A DNA stretch of 64,000 bases from WJKG01 sp964627305 (GTDB taxonomy: Bacteria; Zixibacteria; MSB-5A5; GN15; FEB-12). Numbering within the stretch: the stretch's first letter is position 1; each line of letters opens with the position of its first letter. This document shows positions 46,578 to 55,116 of the stretch, one piece after another. Location: assembly GCA_964627305.1 (NCBI GenBank), contig CAZVHP010000008.1, forward strand, positions 59,227 through 123,226, written 5' to 3'. The position numbers and the translations under genes are program-made. The notes below the pieces were generated by a model, which searched no databases, was not told the DNA's origin, and saw only the letters and a list, made by a program, of their open reading frames with translations.

Positions 46578-47201
46578 CTATATATCCAGCACGGTCAACC
46601 GTTCGTCTTCCTTGACGTAGTAAGTCGACAGTGTGAACTGGGCGGTCATGGTCTCTTTGTTACCGATTTCTTCAAGGTCGCTGCGGTCTTTGGACTTGGC
46701 CTTCTTGCCTATAGCGACCTGTGAGGTCTGTATACGCACGTTGTCAACATTGGTAATGAACGGGAAGTTGGCCACGTAGCTGATGAAGCTGCCGAAGTTG
46801 TGGTAGGTCCCGGTCAGTTCGATATCGAACGAGGCTATGTGATAGAACTCCTCGGTCCGGATGGGCCGGGGTTCCACTTTAGTGATCCTGGTACCCGTCA
46901 GTGACGAAGCTGTGTGCAGTTGCACCAGGAAGGACGGGATCTGCTTGACCTCGGGCAGAAGGGTCTCTATCTCTTCGTAGCGATCGACCATCTGCTGGTA
47001 CTCCAGCTTGAGAGCGTCAAGTGACTTGGCCTTCAGTTCCACGGACCGGAGGTTCGTGGTAATCGACTCGAACTCCTGTGCCCTGGTGGATATCTGCTGG
47101 TCGAGGTCGGTGTAGACACGGGAGTACCAGAAGTAGACGATTATGAAGAAGGCCAGGACCGCCATTGCGATCTTCTGTGTTTTCGAATCCTTGAAATCCA
47201 T
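46578..47201 (-). CDS. pilO: Type IV pilus inner-membrane protein PilO
   Basis: 207 residues: one membrane helix (residues 12-27), a coiled coil (about 30-80) and a ferredoxin-like domain. Dimerises with PilN to align the pilus machine. It lies 11 bases after pilN and three before the AMIN-PilP gene. Confidence 0.93.
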   Translation of the reverse strand: MDFKDSKTQKIAMAVLAFFIIVYFWYSRVYTDLDQQISTRAQEFESITTNLRSVELKAKSLDALKLEYQQMVDRYEEIETLLPEVKQIPSFLVQLHTASSLTGTRITKVEPRPIRTEEFYHIASFDIELTGTYHNFGSFISYVANFPFITNVDNVRIQTSQVAIGKKAKSKDRSDLEEIGNKETMTAQFTLSTYYVKEDERLTVLDI

Positions 47202-47212
47202 GGCCGTGTTCC

Positions 47213-47959
47213 TTAGTTCAGGGTAGTGTGACTCACAGAGGGGCTTGACGACTGTTCCTCTTTCTGAGCCTGTGCCACCAGCTTCTGCAGTTCCTCATCG
47301 GACAGGTAGTGGACATTGCATGAGACGACGAACTGATAGACTGTTGACTTTTGCAGCAGTTCTTCCTTTGTGGCCTTCAGTTCGACATCATCGAAGTAGT
47401 CCGAGCGCATCATATTGATCATGAACGATGCCAGGGCGTTGAGGGTGAAGGAGTATCCTTCGATTTCTGCCCTTGTGACTCGCGGCCCCTTCTTACCTGG
47501 GGCGGGAGTGCCGGTCTCATTTGAGCTGCCTTTCTTTTTGGATGAGGCAGTCGCTTTCTTGTCGGAGTCCTCTTGCTGGCTGATCTTTTCGAACTCCTGA
47601 AAACGCCCGAGCCACACGAACTGGGGCACATTGCCGGCTATGTCTTCGAGCACCCGGACCCAGGTAGAGCGGTGGGAATCAAGGCGTTCGACAGCGGCCA
47701 TGCGGTTGGTGATCTTCTGTTTCACATCGGTGAGGGCATCCACCATCATAATATCATTGCGCAGCAGTTCGGCTCTCTGGTGGGCCTTCTGGATGTCTGC
47801 CTGAAGATTCGACAGGCGATGCTTCTGGTAGAAGGTAATGCCGACGAGCATCAGCACTACCGCAGCCCCGGCGACGATGGCATACAGACCGGTCTTTCCA
47901 AATGAGAAGTCAAAGGTCCGTTTGCGGTATTCCCTGGGAAGTAGATTTATCTCAATCAT
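47213..47959 (-). CDS. pilN: Type IV pilus assembly protein PilN
   Basis: 248 residues. The cytoplasmic N-terminus MIEINLLPREYRKR is the conserved PilM-docking peptide; a membrane helix follows (about 27-47) and then a coiled coil and fold like PilO. A charged Lys/Ser/Gly insert (SKKKGSSNETGTPAPGKKG) splits the periplasmic domain and makes it longer than usual. Confidence 0.94.
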   Translation of the reverse strand: MIEINLLPREYRKRTFDFSFGKTGLYAIVAGAAVVLMLVGITFYQKHRLSNLQADIQKAHQRAELLRNDIMMVDALTDVKQKITNRMAAVERLDSHRSTWVRVLEDIAGNVPQFVWLGRFQEFEKISQQEDSDKKATASSKKKGSSNETGTPAPGKKGPRVTRAEIEGYSFTLNALASFMINMMRSDYFDDVELKATKEELLQKSTVYQFVVSCNVHYLSDEELQKLVAQAQKEEQSSSPSVSHTTLN

Positions 47960-47966
47960 GATGGCA

Positions 47967-49016
47967 CTACCTCGTTTGCCGCATTGCCAGACCGACAGAG
48001 ACGGTCAGCAGCGGAGCTATTTTTTCAGGCTGCAGGTACTGGAAGAGTTCCGGATCGTAGTCTATGTTTCTGAGCGGGTTGGCGATCTCCAGCGGGATGG
48101 TCAGTTTTGACTGCAGGAACTCCGGCAGATAGGGCACCAGAGAGCCACCGCCGGAGAGCACGATCCAGTCGATGTTCTCGATCTTGGACTGTGACTTGAA
48201 ATATGAGAAAGCCAGTTCGATGCCCGATATGAGTTCATCGGTAGAGGAGATGATGGTTGCCTTGAGCATATCCTGGTCGATGGAGTCGCCCATTTCTCCC
48301 TTGATGGCCTTGTTTGCCAGCTCAGCGTTGAGGCGAAACTCGCGTTGGATGGAAGTGTAGATCTCGCGCGTTCCGGAGGACACGTCACGGGTCGAGTGAT
48401 AGATACCATCGACAATGTACGTGATATTGGTAACATCGCAGCCGATGTTGACCAGTGCGGTGACGCGAGAGGGATCGATTTCATAGTTGTAGGAGTAGGC
48501 GTTGAACACGGCAAGCGCGTCATCGTCGACAATGACCGGCTGCAGGCCGCAGTCCTGGATTAGCTCCAGGTAGGTGCGCAGGTACTCTTTGCGCGCGGCA
48601 ACGAGCAGCACATCCATTTTGTTCTCTTCGTCGTCGACTCGCACCACGTGGTAGTCGAGTGATACGTCTTCGACATCGAAGGGTGCCCGCTGTTCGGTTT
48701 CGAACAGGATGGCCTGTTCGGCTTCGGCTCCCGTCTTCTTACCGATGGTGAAGCGGTCAGTGATGACACCGTGACCGGAGATGGAGACGACCACCTCGTT
48801 GATTCGTGGATCGGTCTGATCGATCAGGGACTGGATGTTGAAAATGACGGCCTCGCGGTCTCTGATCTCGTCGGCGACGATCGCTTCCGGTGGGAGTTCG
48901 CGGATGCCGAGGGCGGCCACCGAGTGACCGTTCTTGCCATGATCCAGCTTGATCAGCTTGACCGAACTGGAGCCGATGTCAAGTCCGACAGTGCTCTTGC
49001 TCTTCCGTGAAAACAT
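47967..49016 (-). CDS. pilM: Type IV pilus assembly ATPase-like protein PilM
   Basis: 349 residues of the actin/FtsA fold: VGLDIGSSSVKLIKLDHG (phosphate 1), TALVNIGCDVTNITYI (phosphate 2) and the adenosine loop VLSGGGSLVPYLPEF. It binds the PilN tail on the cytoplasmic side. First gene of pilM-N-O-P-Q, seven bases before pilN. Confidence 0.95.
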   Translation of the reverse strand: MFSRKSKSTVGLDIGSSSVKLIKLDHGKNGHSVAALGIRELPPEAIVADEIRDREAVIFNIQSLIDQTDPRINEVVVSISGHGVITDRFTIGKKTGAEAEQAILFETEQRAPFDVEDVSLDYHVVRVDDEENKMDVLLVAARKEYLRTYLELIQDCGLQPVIVDDDALAVFNAYSYNYEIDPSRVTALVNIGCDVTNITYIVDGIYHSTRDVSSGTREIYTSIQREFRLNAELANKAIKGEMGDSIDQDMLKATIISSTDELISGIELAFSYFKSQSKIENIDWIVLSGGGSLVPYLPEFLQSKLTIPLEIANPLRNIDYDPELFQYLQPEKIAPLLTVSVGLAMRQTR

Positions 49017-49298
49017 AAGCTGGTCTTTCGTATCTTTGGTATCTTCTCGTGTCTATACCTATCGGCTGATTCCGGTGACAGATTAAGCGCCGCACCAGAA
49101 ATATCTGACCGGATCAATCCGCCATCGACACATCGCGACCGGTGTCGGTTTCTGAACAGATTTCGCCGCTACCTTGAGTATCGGTTGGAACGCCCAAACT
49201 CTTAATGTCGATTGACCAATGGCCGCTAACCTTGCCTAAACAGGACTGTCACAGGGTGTTTTTGCGAACGGCGCTGTGGGGGTTGAAAACAGGCAAAA
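49017..49298. other. Spacer upstream of pilM
   Basis: Between the pseudopilin terminator and the pilM start. The pilM operon must have its promoter here, because a strong terminator precedes it, but I see no convincing -35/-10 pair and no gene. Confidence 0.5.
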
Positions 49299-49357
49299 GA
49301 GAGAAAGGCCCTCCGCTGGGTCAGGAGGGCCTCGGTCCCCGGATCAGACCCGGGGAC
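49299..49357 (-). terminator. Tandem hairpins ending the pseudopilin transcript
   Basis: Minus strand: GTCCCCGG/CCGGGGAC (49335-49357), then AGGCCCTCC/GGAGGGCCT (49306-49332) followed by TTCTCTCTTTT. The second is a good intrinsic terminator, 54 bases past the stop. Confidence 0.88.
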
Positions 49358-49385
49358 ATCGAAAAAGGACTATTGACGCTCGGCG

Positions 49386-49892
49386 CTAATAGTAGTAGGC
49401 CTCGTTGCGGACACGGCCGGTGGAGGCAAGGACGTCGATGGTGAACATGGCGAAGATGTGCGGTGTATCGGCCATCAACCAGATGTTACCGCCGCCCACG
49501 AAATGGGCGGTGCCGGACCGCTGGAAGACAAGCGTGCTGTTGTCCATATCGGTTGCCAGGTAATTGAATTCTGTCGGCAGGGTATCGACGCGCACAACGG
49601 AGTCACCGCTTTCGAAGGTGAAGTTTTCCGGGTTGACCAGGTCCTTGAACAGGGTAACAATACGGGCATCCTCATCGAAATGGATGCCGTAGGGCTGTTT
49701 GTCTGCGACCGCCATAGAGCGGGCGAGGCGGAGGGTTGAGATCACGTCGCGCTGGGCCGAAGTAGTGCGGATTCTGTCGGCCGCAGTCTGAAACTGAGGG
49801 ACGGCCATGGCCGAGACGATACCGATGATAACGGCGGTTATCATCAGTTCGATCATGGTGATACCGCTTTGGGACTTCCACAGCTTGAGCAT
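49386..49892 (-). CDS. Pseudopilin / minor pilin, GspH-FimT type
   Basis: 168 residues. Class III prepilin leader MLKLWKSQSG cut before ITMIELMITAVIIGIVSAMAVPQF; the Glu at mature position 5 is present. The following QTAADRIRTTSAQRDVISTLRLARSMAVADKQ resembles GspH/FimT. It is the only pilin-like gene in the window and is separated from the pilM operon by a terminator. No prepilin peptidase, PilB, PilC or PilT is visible. Confidence 0.9.
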   Translation of the reverse strand: MLKLWKSQSGITMIELMITAVIIGIVSAMAVPQFQTAADRIRTTSAQRDVISTLRLARSMAVADKQPYGIHFDEDARIVTLFKDLVNPENFTFESGDSVVRVDTLPTEFNYLATDMDNSTLVFQRSGTAHFVGGGNIWLMADTPHIFAMFTIDVLASTGRVRNEAYYY

Positions 49893-50057
49893 ATCGTATT
49901 ACCTCGTTTGAGGTTACTTGTCTTTCCTGTCCGGAGCGTTGCAGAAACCGTGCCCTCTGCAGCAAATCCTCGGCAGATAGCGGGTTTGGAATCTGACATT
50001 ATGTCCGATAATAGTTTACGACATCGGGTCGGGGCACCTGAGGACGAAAAGGAACCA

Positions 50058-50085
50058 TTGACACGGGGTCACTATTACGTATTTA
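50058..50085 (+). promoter_or_regulatory. Probable sigma70-type promoter for the subtilase gene
   Basis: TTGACA (50058-50063), 16-base spacer, TATTTA (50080-50085). The transcript would start near 50092, leaving a leader of about 125 bases. Confidence 0.6.
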
Positions 50086-50106
50086 TAGGAGAGGCCCCAT
50101 AGTTAG

Positions 50107-50198
50107 TTGGCCTGACTCAATTTACTCCCGTTGTCCGGCTCCCTGTGAAGGAGGACGGACTGGCCCGTTCGGGTCCCTGACCAGATGTCTTGAGCCAA
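50107..50198 (+). promoter_or_regulatory. Foldable 5' leader, candidate cis-regulatory RNA
   Basis: The ends pair as TTGGC...GCCAA plus TCAA...TTGA (50107-50120 with 50190-50198). Inside are two hairpins: GTCCG/CGGAC with inner CTCC/GGAG (50133-50160), and GGCCC/GGGTC around GTTC (50162-50175). No known riboswitch consensus was recognised. It ends 19 bases before the ATG. Confidence 0.35.
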
Positions 50199-50217
50199 AC
50201 AGGAAAGGAAGCAAACA

Positions 50218-52608
50218 ATGTACAACGTCGGCGTGCGTTCTGGAATCCTCCTCACAATCGTTTTGGTTGTCGTTCTCGGCCTGCCTGATTCAGGGTTGAG
50301 GGCTGCGGAGCGGCCATCCGATGTCAATATGCTGGTGGCTGAGCCGGTTGTTCGCGAGAAAGCCCCCCGGCCGGTGTCTGAGACAGCTCAGCAGTTTTTA
50401 GCCGAACAGGGCGGCGAACGCGTCCGTGTCTGGGTGTATTTCACAGACAAAGGTGTTTTCGGTAAGGAGGGGTTCGCTCGCAAGGCCAGTGCGACTGTCC
50501 TTAGCGACAAGGTGATGGCTCGACGTGCGAAGACCGGTACCGACCAGGTGCTGTTTATCGATCTGCCTGTCGTCGATGACTACATCGCGGCTGTGACCGA
50601 ACTCGGGGGAGATCTGCGACGGGTGTCGCGGTGGCTGAATGCGGCGAGTTTTGAGGTCGATGCCGACAGGCTGGATGCTATCGGTGCGCTGGGGCATGTG
50701 GCGCAGATTGTGCCGGTGGCTGGATTTAAGAAGGAGTACGCTGAGGCGGTTTCAGTTCGAGTCGATGAAGCGTATGATCTGGCGTTGTCGGCCGACGCGC
50801 TCGAGTATGGAATCGCCAGCGGTCAGTTGGGGCAGATCAATGTGCCGGAGGCACATCAGGCGGGTCTTGATGGTTCGGGGGTGACGCTGGCCATTTTTGA
50901 CACGGGGTACCGCAAGAGCCACGAGGCGTTTGCCAACCATTTCACTGATGGCCGGGTTCTGGCCGAATGGGACTTCATATTCGACGATGACGAGACGGCC
51001 AACGAACCGGGCGACGGTGACTGGAGCAGCCAGTGGAATCACGGGACGCTGATCTGGTCGGTTTCAGCCGGGTATCTGCCCGGGCAGATAATGGGCCCGG
51101 CCTACAAAGCGAGTTTTCTTCTGGCCAAGACCGAGGATGTGCGCAGTGAAACACCTGTGGAGGAGGATAACTGGGTGGCAGCCATGGAGTGGGCGGATTC
51201 ACTCGGCGCGGATGTGATTACCTCGTCGCTGGGTTACTCGGACTGGTACAGCTATTCGGATTTCGACGGCCTGACAGCGACGACGACTATCGCCGCCAAC
51301 ACGGCCACCTCTCTGGGCATCCTGGTGTGCAACTCGATGGGCAACTCTGGTCCCGGTGCCGGGACGCTGTCAGCGCCGGCGGACGCGTTTGAGATTCTGT
51401 CGGTGGGGGCGGTGAATTCGAGCGGTACTATCGCCAGTTTCTCCTCACGCGGTCCGACCTATGACGGGCGCATGAAGCCCGAGGTATGCGCGCAGGGGGT
51501 GAGCACACAGGCCGCGACAGCGAGTACTGATGTGTCCTATGGTCCCGCCAGTGGTACCTCATTGTCGACCCCCCTGGTGGCCGGAGCGGCGTGTCTGGTC
51601 ATTCAGGCTAATCCCTCCTGGCCGCCGCAACTTGTACGCGAGGCGCTGATGCAGACGGCTGACAATGCCGCCAGCCCGAACAACACGTACGGCTGGGGCG
51701 TGATCAATACTGCCGCCGCGACGGGCTACGGGGCCAGCATCTCGTCCGATACGACGTTCGGCGAGATTCCGCTCACGATTAATTTTGCAGGGTCTTCCCC
51801 GTTTCCGATCAGCGACTGGTACTGGGAGTTTGGCGACGGCAACACTTCCATCGAGCAGAATCCGATGCACGTATACACTGGGACCGGGGTGTACGACGTG
51901 TCATTGACGGTGACTTCGCTGGTCTACGGGAGTATCGAAACGACGCGGTCAGATTACATCATTGCCATTGCAGACACTGTGAGCTTCGTGTCCGACAGCG
52001 CCCTCGCCGGTGAGAAGGTGGTGATCAGTGTTGACATGGTGAATTCCCAACCGGTGGAGCAGCTGGTCATCCCGTTTACATTTGGTCCGGAAGTAAGCGT
52101 GCAACTGGATTCGGTAACGCGCGGTGCCCGGACAGCATACTTCGAGAGCTTGTCATTCCTTGGCTGGGACCCGTTCAACAGACGCTACGTTGTGTCTTTG
52201 GTCGCTGACAATGGTGGCGGGGCCGAGCCGCTTGCCGAGGGTTCGGGCGAGGTTATGCGTATTTGGTTCGGTATCGACGCTCTTGAGCTGGGCGGTATCA
52301 CGACACCAATGACAACGTTCGACGGAACCCATACGCTGAAGGCGATGACCAACGGCAAGGAGTATCCGCCGGCGGTCATGGCCGGGTCGGTGGGCACCAG
52401 ATATGTGTTGCGAGGCGATCTCAACCACGATTACACGGTCAACGTTTCTGATATGACGTACCTGATCAGCCACCTCTTCTCTGGTGGCCCGGCACCGGTG
52501 ACAGTGCAGGCCGGGGACGTAAACAACGATCAGGAGATCAATGTCCAGGACATGACTTATCTGATCGCGTACTTGTTCAGTGGCGGTCCCGCTCCGGTGA
52601 CGCCATAG
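50218..52608 (+). CDS. Secreted subtilase (S8) with PKD, cohesin-like and dockerin-like modules
   Basis: 796 residues. Signal peptide (1-29), a propeptide-like region to about 190, then the S8 catalytic domain with Asp228 (AIFDTG), His275 (WNHGT), Asn372 and Ser448 (GTSLSTP). Residues 505-585 form a PKD domain (WYWEFGDGNTS). Residues about 587-715 look cohesin-like (AGEKVVISVDMVNSQP, GSGEVMRIWFGID). The C-terminus has two dockerin-like calcium repeats at 734-763 and 767-796, each with DxNxDxxxNVxDMTYLI and ending FSGGPAPV. Exported to the surface or medium. ATG start with AAGGA nearby. The substrate is unknown. Confidence 0.93.
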   Translation: MYNVGVRSGILLTIVLVVVLGLPDSGLRAAERPSDVNMLVAEPVVREKAPRPVSETAQQFLAEQGGERVRVWVYFTDKGVFGKEGFARKASATVLSDKVMARRAKTGTDQVLFIDLPVVDDYIAAVTELGGDLRRVSRWLNAASFEVDADRLDAIGALGHVAQIVPVAGFKKEYAEAVSVRVDEAYDLALSADALEYGIASGQLGQINVPEAHQAGLDGSGVTLAIFDTGYRKSHEAFANHFTDGRVLAEWDFIFDDDETANEPGDGDWSSQWNHGTLIWSVSAGYLPGQIMGPAYKASFLLAKTEDVRSETPVEEDNWVAAMEWADSLGADVITSSLGYSDWYSYSDFDGLTATTTIAANTATSLGILVCNSMGNSGPGAGTLSAPADAFEILSVGAVNSSGTIASFSSRGPTYDGRMKPEVCAQGVSTQAATASTDVSYGPASGTSLSTPLVAGAACLVIQANPSWPPQLVREALMQTADNAASPNNTYGWGVINTAAATGYGASISSDTTFGEIPLTINFAGSSPFPISDWYWEFGDGNTSIEQNPMHVYTGTGVYDVSLTVTSLVYGSIETTRSDYIIAIADTVSFVSDSALAGEKVVISVDMVNSQPVEQLVIPFTFGPEVSVQLDSVTRGARTAYFESLSFLGWDPFNRRYVVSLVADNGGGAEPLAEGSGEVMRIWFGIDALELGGITTPMTTFDGTHTLKAMTNGKEYPPAVMAGSVGTRYVLRGDLNHDYTVNVSDMTYLISHLFSGGPAPVTVQAGDVNNDQEINVQDMTYLIAYLFSGGPAPVTP

Positions 52609-52654
52609 GGCTTGTGCGAGAGGATCGCAGACAAGAGCATCACAAGTATCACAT

Positions 52655-52690
52655 AAAACGAGAGGGCCGGCAGTCACACTGCCGGCCCTC
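52655..52690 (-). terminator. Hairpin between subtilase and aminopeptidase genes
   Basis: Perfect 12-bp stem GAGGGCCGGCAG/CTGCCGGCCCTC. A TTTT run follows only on the minus strand, so it best serves the aminopeptidase gene; on the plus strand it could still protect the 3' end of the subtilase mRNA. Confidence 0.7.
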
Positions 52691-52767
52691 GTCGTCGGAG
52701 ATACCCCTTAAAACCGTCGTGCCGGCGAAGTTCGTGTTCGTGGCACGGCGGCGCCGTTGCAGAGGCT

Positions 52768-53868
52768 TCAGATCGTGAACTTGCCATTGCGGTAGATCAC
52801 TTTGCCATCGGCAGTGATCTCCGAATCTTTCTTCAGGTCGCAGATCATATCCCAGTGCAGCGCCGACTTGTTCTTGCCGCCGCTTTCGGGGATGGAGGCG
52901 CCGACCGCAAGGTGGCAGGTGCCACCGATCTTCTCGTCGAACAGGATGTTTCGTGAGAAGCGCTTGATTTCGTAGTTGGTGCCGATGGCGACCTCGCCCA
53001 CAAAACGCGCTCCCTTGTCCATGTTCAGCATACTGGTCAGGAAGGCCTCGTTTTTTGCGGCCGTCTCTTTGATTACCTTACCTTTCTTGAATTCCAGCCG
53101 GACGTCCTCGACCTCACGGCCGCCGTAGACGGCGGGAAAGCTGTAGCGAATGTGTCCCTCGACACTTGTTTCGAGCGGGGCGGTGAAGATCTCACCATCG
53201 GGGAAGTTCTCGGTCCCGCAGCAGTTGATCCACTTGCGACCCTTGACGCGCATTTTCAGGTCGGTGTCATTGCTGAGGATGTGCAGTTGATCGATCTGAT
53301 TGAGGATTTTCACCAAGCGGTTCTGCTCTTTCTCGATCTTCTTCCAGTGCTTGACGGGATCGCCGGCGTGCACATGCCCGGCCCGGTAGACGAAGTCCTC
53401 ATAGTCTGTCAGCGACATGTCCGCATCCTGCGCAGAAGAGTGAGTCGGGTACAGCGTACCCACCCAGGAGAGGTCCTTGTTGCCAATGCGCTTCATCAGC
53501 TTCTCGCTGAGTGGGCGCCGATACTGCTGGGCTTTCGCCTGCCGTTTGGGATCGATGCGACTGAGATTGCGCGTGTTGGTACCGCCCCAGATGTGGACGA
53601 GGGCGTCGATCCTGTCGACTTCCAGTTTCAGATTGGGCGCAATGAATTTCATCTGCTCCTCGGTAGCGTACTTCAGAAACGCCTCCTGAGCTTCGGGCAC
53701 GATTACCTGCACGAAAGGGTTGGCGCCCAGTTTGATCGCCTGCTCATACACCTCAGTGATGAGCGGCAGAGTGGCCACCTCTCCCTGAATCTTGAGCCAC
53801 TGCCCCTTCTTGAGTTTGACCGAGTAGTTCAGGAGCACATCGGCCAGCTTCTTGACGCGTGGGTCCAT
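52768..53868 (-). CDS. M29-family aminopeptidase (AmpS/PepS type)
   Basis: 366 residues of the metal-dependent M29 family. Recognisable blocks: LADVLLNYSVKLKKGQWLKI at the start, GTENFPDGEIFTAPLETSVEGHI with a metal-binding Glu, NEAFLTSMLNMDKGARFVGEVAIGTN, and the C-terminal GGTCHLAVGASIPE...SALHWDMICDL with His and Asp ligands. Cytoplasmic, no signal peptide. ATG start. Confidence 0.93.
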   Translation of the reverse strand: MDPRVKKLADVLLNYSVKLKKGQWLKIQGEVATLPLITEVYEQAIKLGANPFVQVIVPEAQEAFLKYATEEQMKFIAPNLKLEVDRIDALVHIWGGTNTRNLSRIDPKRQAKAQQYRRPLSEKLMKRIGNKDLSWVGTLYPTHSSAQDADMSLTDYEDFVYRAGHVHAGDPVKHWKKIEKEQNRLVKILNQIDQLHILSNDTDLKMRVKGRKWINCCGTENFPDGEIFTAPLETSVEGHIRYSFPAVYGGREVEDVRLEFKKGKVIKETAAKNEAFLTSMLNMDKGARFVGEVAIGTNYEIKRFSRNILFDEKIGGTCHLAVGASIPESGGKNKSALHWDMICDLKKDSEITADGKVIYRNGKFTI

Positions 53869-53887
53869 GGTTTCTCCCTGGTATCTG

Positions 53888-54454
53888 CTAAATGTCTGCT
53901 GAGTGTCTGTTTGTTTGCTTGCCCTGAGCAGCTTGGCAAGGCCTGATCACTTCCGACGAGGCGGCCTGCTCCAGCGCCAGCAAGTGGCGCTTCATGTGAA
54001 GGCCGCCGCCGTAACCTCCCAATCCATCGGCAGCAATCACACGGTGACAGGGAATGACCAGCGGCAAAGGATTGTGTGCGTTGGCCATACCGACTGCACG
54101 GGCGGCACCCGGCCGGTTCAGGGCGCGGGCTATCTGGCCGTAGGTTCGCGTGGCGCCATACGGTATGCTGGCCACCTCGTGCAACACCGAGGCTGCGAAT
54201 TCGGTGACGCGCAGATCCAGTGGCACGGTGAAGATACGGCGCTTCCCGTCGAGATACTCCTCTACCTCCCGCTCAAGGTGATGGTCCCACCGGCTGGCGG
54301 GTCCGAACCCTCCTCCCGGGAACAATCGCCGGACTCTGTCCAGGAATGCCTCATGATTGCTTCCGGGCAGTGATACGAGACAGACGCCGACCTCAGTGGA
54401 GGCGCAGTGAAAGCCTCCGAGTGCTGTGGTGAACGAATGCCGGCTCAGGGTCAT
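53888..54454 (-). CDS. ogt: Methylated-DNA--protein-cysteine methyltransferase
   Basis: 188 residues. C-terminal active-site motif NPLPLVIPCHRVIAADG with the acceptor Cys, preceded by the helix-turn-helix SIPYGATRTYGQIARAL with Arg finger. Repairs O6-alkylguanine by suicide transfer. ATG at 54454 overlaps the HAD gene stop by four bases. Ogt and Ada-C type cannot be told apart by eye. Confidence 0.95.
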   Translation of the reverse strand: MTLSRHSFTTALGGFHCASTEVGVCLVSLPGSNHEAFLDRVRRLFPGGGFGPASRWDHHLEREVEEYLDGKRRIFTVPLDLRVTEFAASVLHEVASIPYGATRTYGQIARALNRPGAARAVGMANAHNPLPLVIPCHRVIAADGLGGYGGGLHMKRHLLALEQAASSEVIRPCQAAQGKQTNRHSADI

Positions 54455-55116
54455 GCGTCCACCTCCGGTTCGGTCAGCGATGCCAGAGCGTCGGGGACAT
54501 CGCTTATGGAATCGACCGTGACAGTGGGTTGGCATAGCTGCAGCCGCGCGGGATCACCAAAGGGTGAGCGCACGGCTATGGACGGCATGGAAAGAGCATG
54601 GGCGGCCTTGATGTCATTCTCGGTATCGCCGACCATGACAGCCTCGGCGGGTTCAGCCTGCATCCGTCGCAGCACCAAGTCAAGTATCTCAGGGTCGGGT
54701 TTGACCCGGGTGACCTCGTCTCCGCCGGCGAAGACTTCGAAATGCTGCTGCCAGCCGAACTTGCCGATGATACCCTCGATGTGGCTGCGAATCTTGGTTG
54801 AGGCGATCGACAGCCTGAGGCCTCGCTGCCGGAGCGTGTGAAGAGCCTGGTCGACCCCGTGGAGTTTGCGGGCAGAGGTTACGATGACTTCCCTGGCCCG
54901 GGTCTGGAAGTGACACCGAAGGTCCTCGTAGGGATGGTTGGTGAAGTCGGCATACATGACTTTGAGGGAGTAGCCAATGTAGGGCGTGATCTCGTCGGGG
55001 GACCGCGGTGGCAATCCCACCAGCTGCAGCGAGTAGTTCACGGCCTCCACGACGCCATCGGAGGAATCGATCAGTGTACCATCGAGGTCGAAGATGAGAT
55101 ACTTGATGCCGCTCAA
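54451..55116 (-). CDS. HAD-superfamily phosphatase (phosphoglycolate phosphatase-like)
   Basis: 221 residues. Motif I FDLDGTLIDSS (Asp10, Asp12), motif II around SIASTK, motif III Lys in RVKPDPEIL and motif IV VMVGDTENDIKAA. The helical cap and length match PGP-type subclass I enzymes; the physiological substrate is unknown. Both ends overlap neighbours by four bases. Confidence 0.9.
   Translation of the reverse strand: MSGIKYLIFDLDGTLIDSSDGVVEAVNYSLQLVGLPPRSPDEITPYIGYSLKVMYADFTNHPYEDLRCHFQTRAREVIVTSARKLHGVDQALHTLRQRGLRLSIASTKIRSHIEGIIGKFGWQQHFEVFAGGDEVTRVKPDPEILDLVLRRMQAEPAEAVMVGDTENDIKAAHALSMPSIAVRSPFGDPARLQLCQPTVTVDSISDVPDALASLTEPEVDA

Larger units (their letters stand above)
49893..50217. 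other. Divergent spacer between pseudopilin and subtilase genes
   Basis: Contains the plus-strand promoter (50058-50085) and the foldable leader (50107-50198) of the subtilase gene. The side facing the pseudopilin has an AT-rich TATTAT box around 50010 but no good -35. Confidence 0.5.

Noticed and set aside
50107..50198. Known riboswitch (cyclic-di-GMP, THF or similar) in the subtilase leader
   Set aside because: The pairing pattern is there but none of the conserved core bases of those classes could be found by eye.
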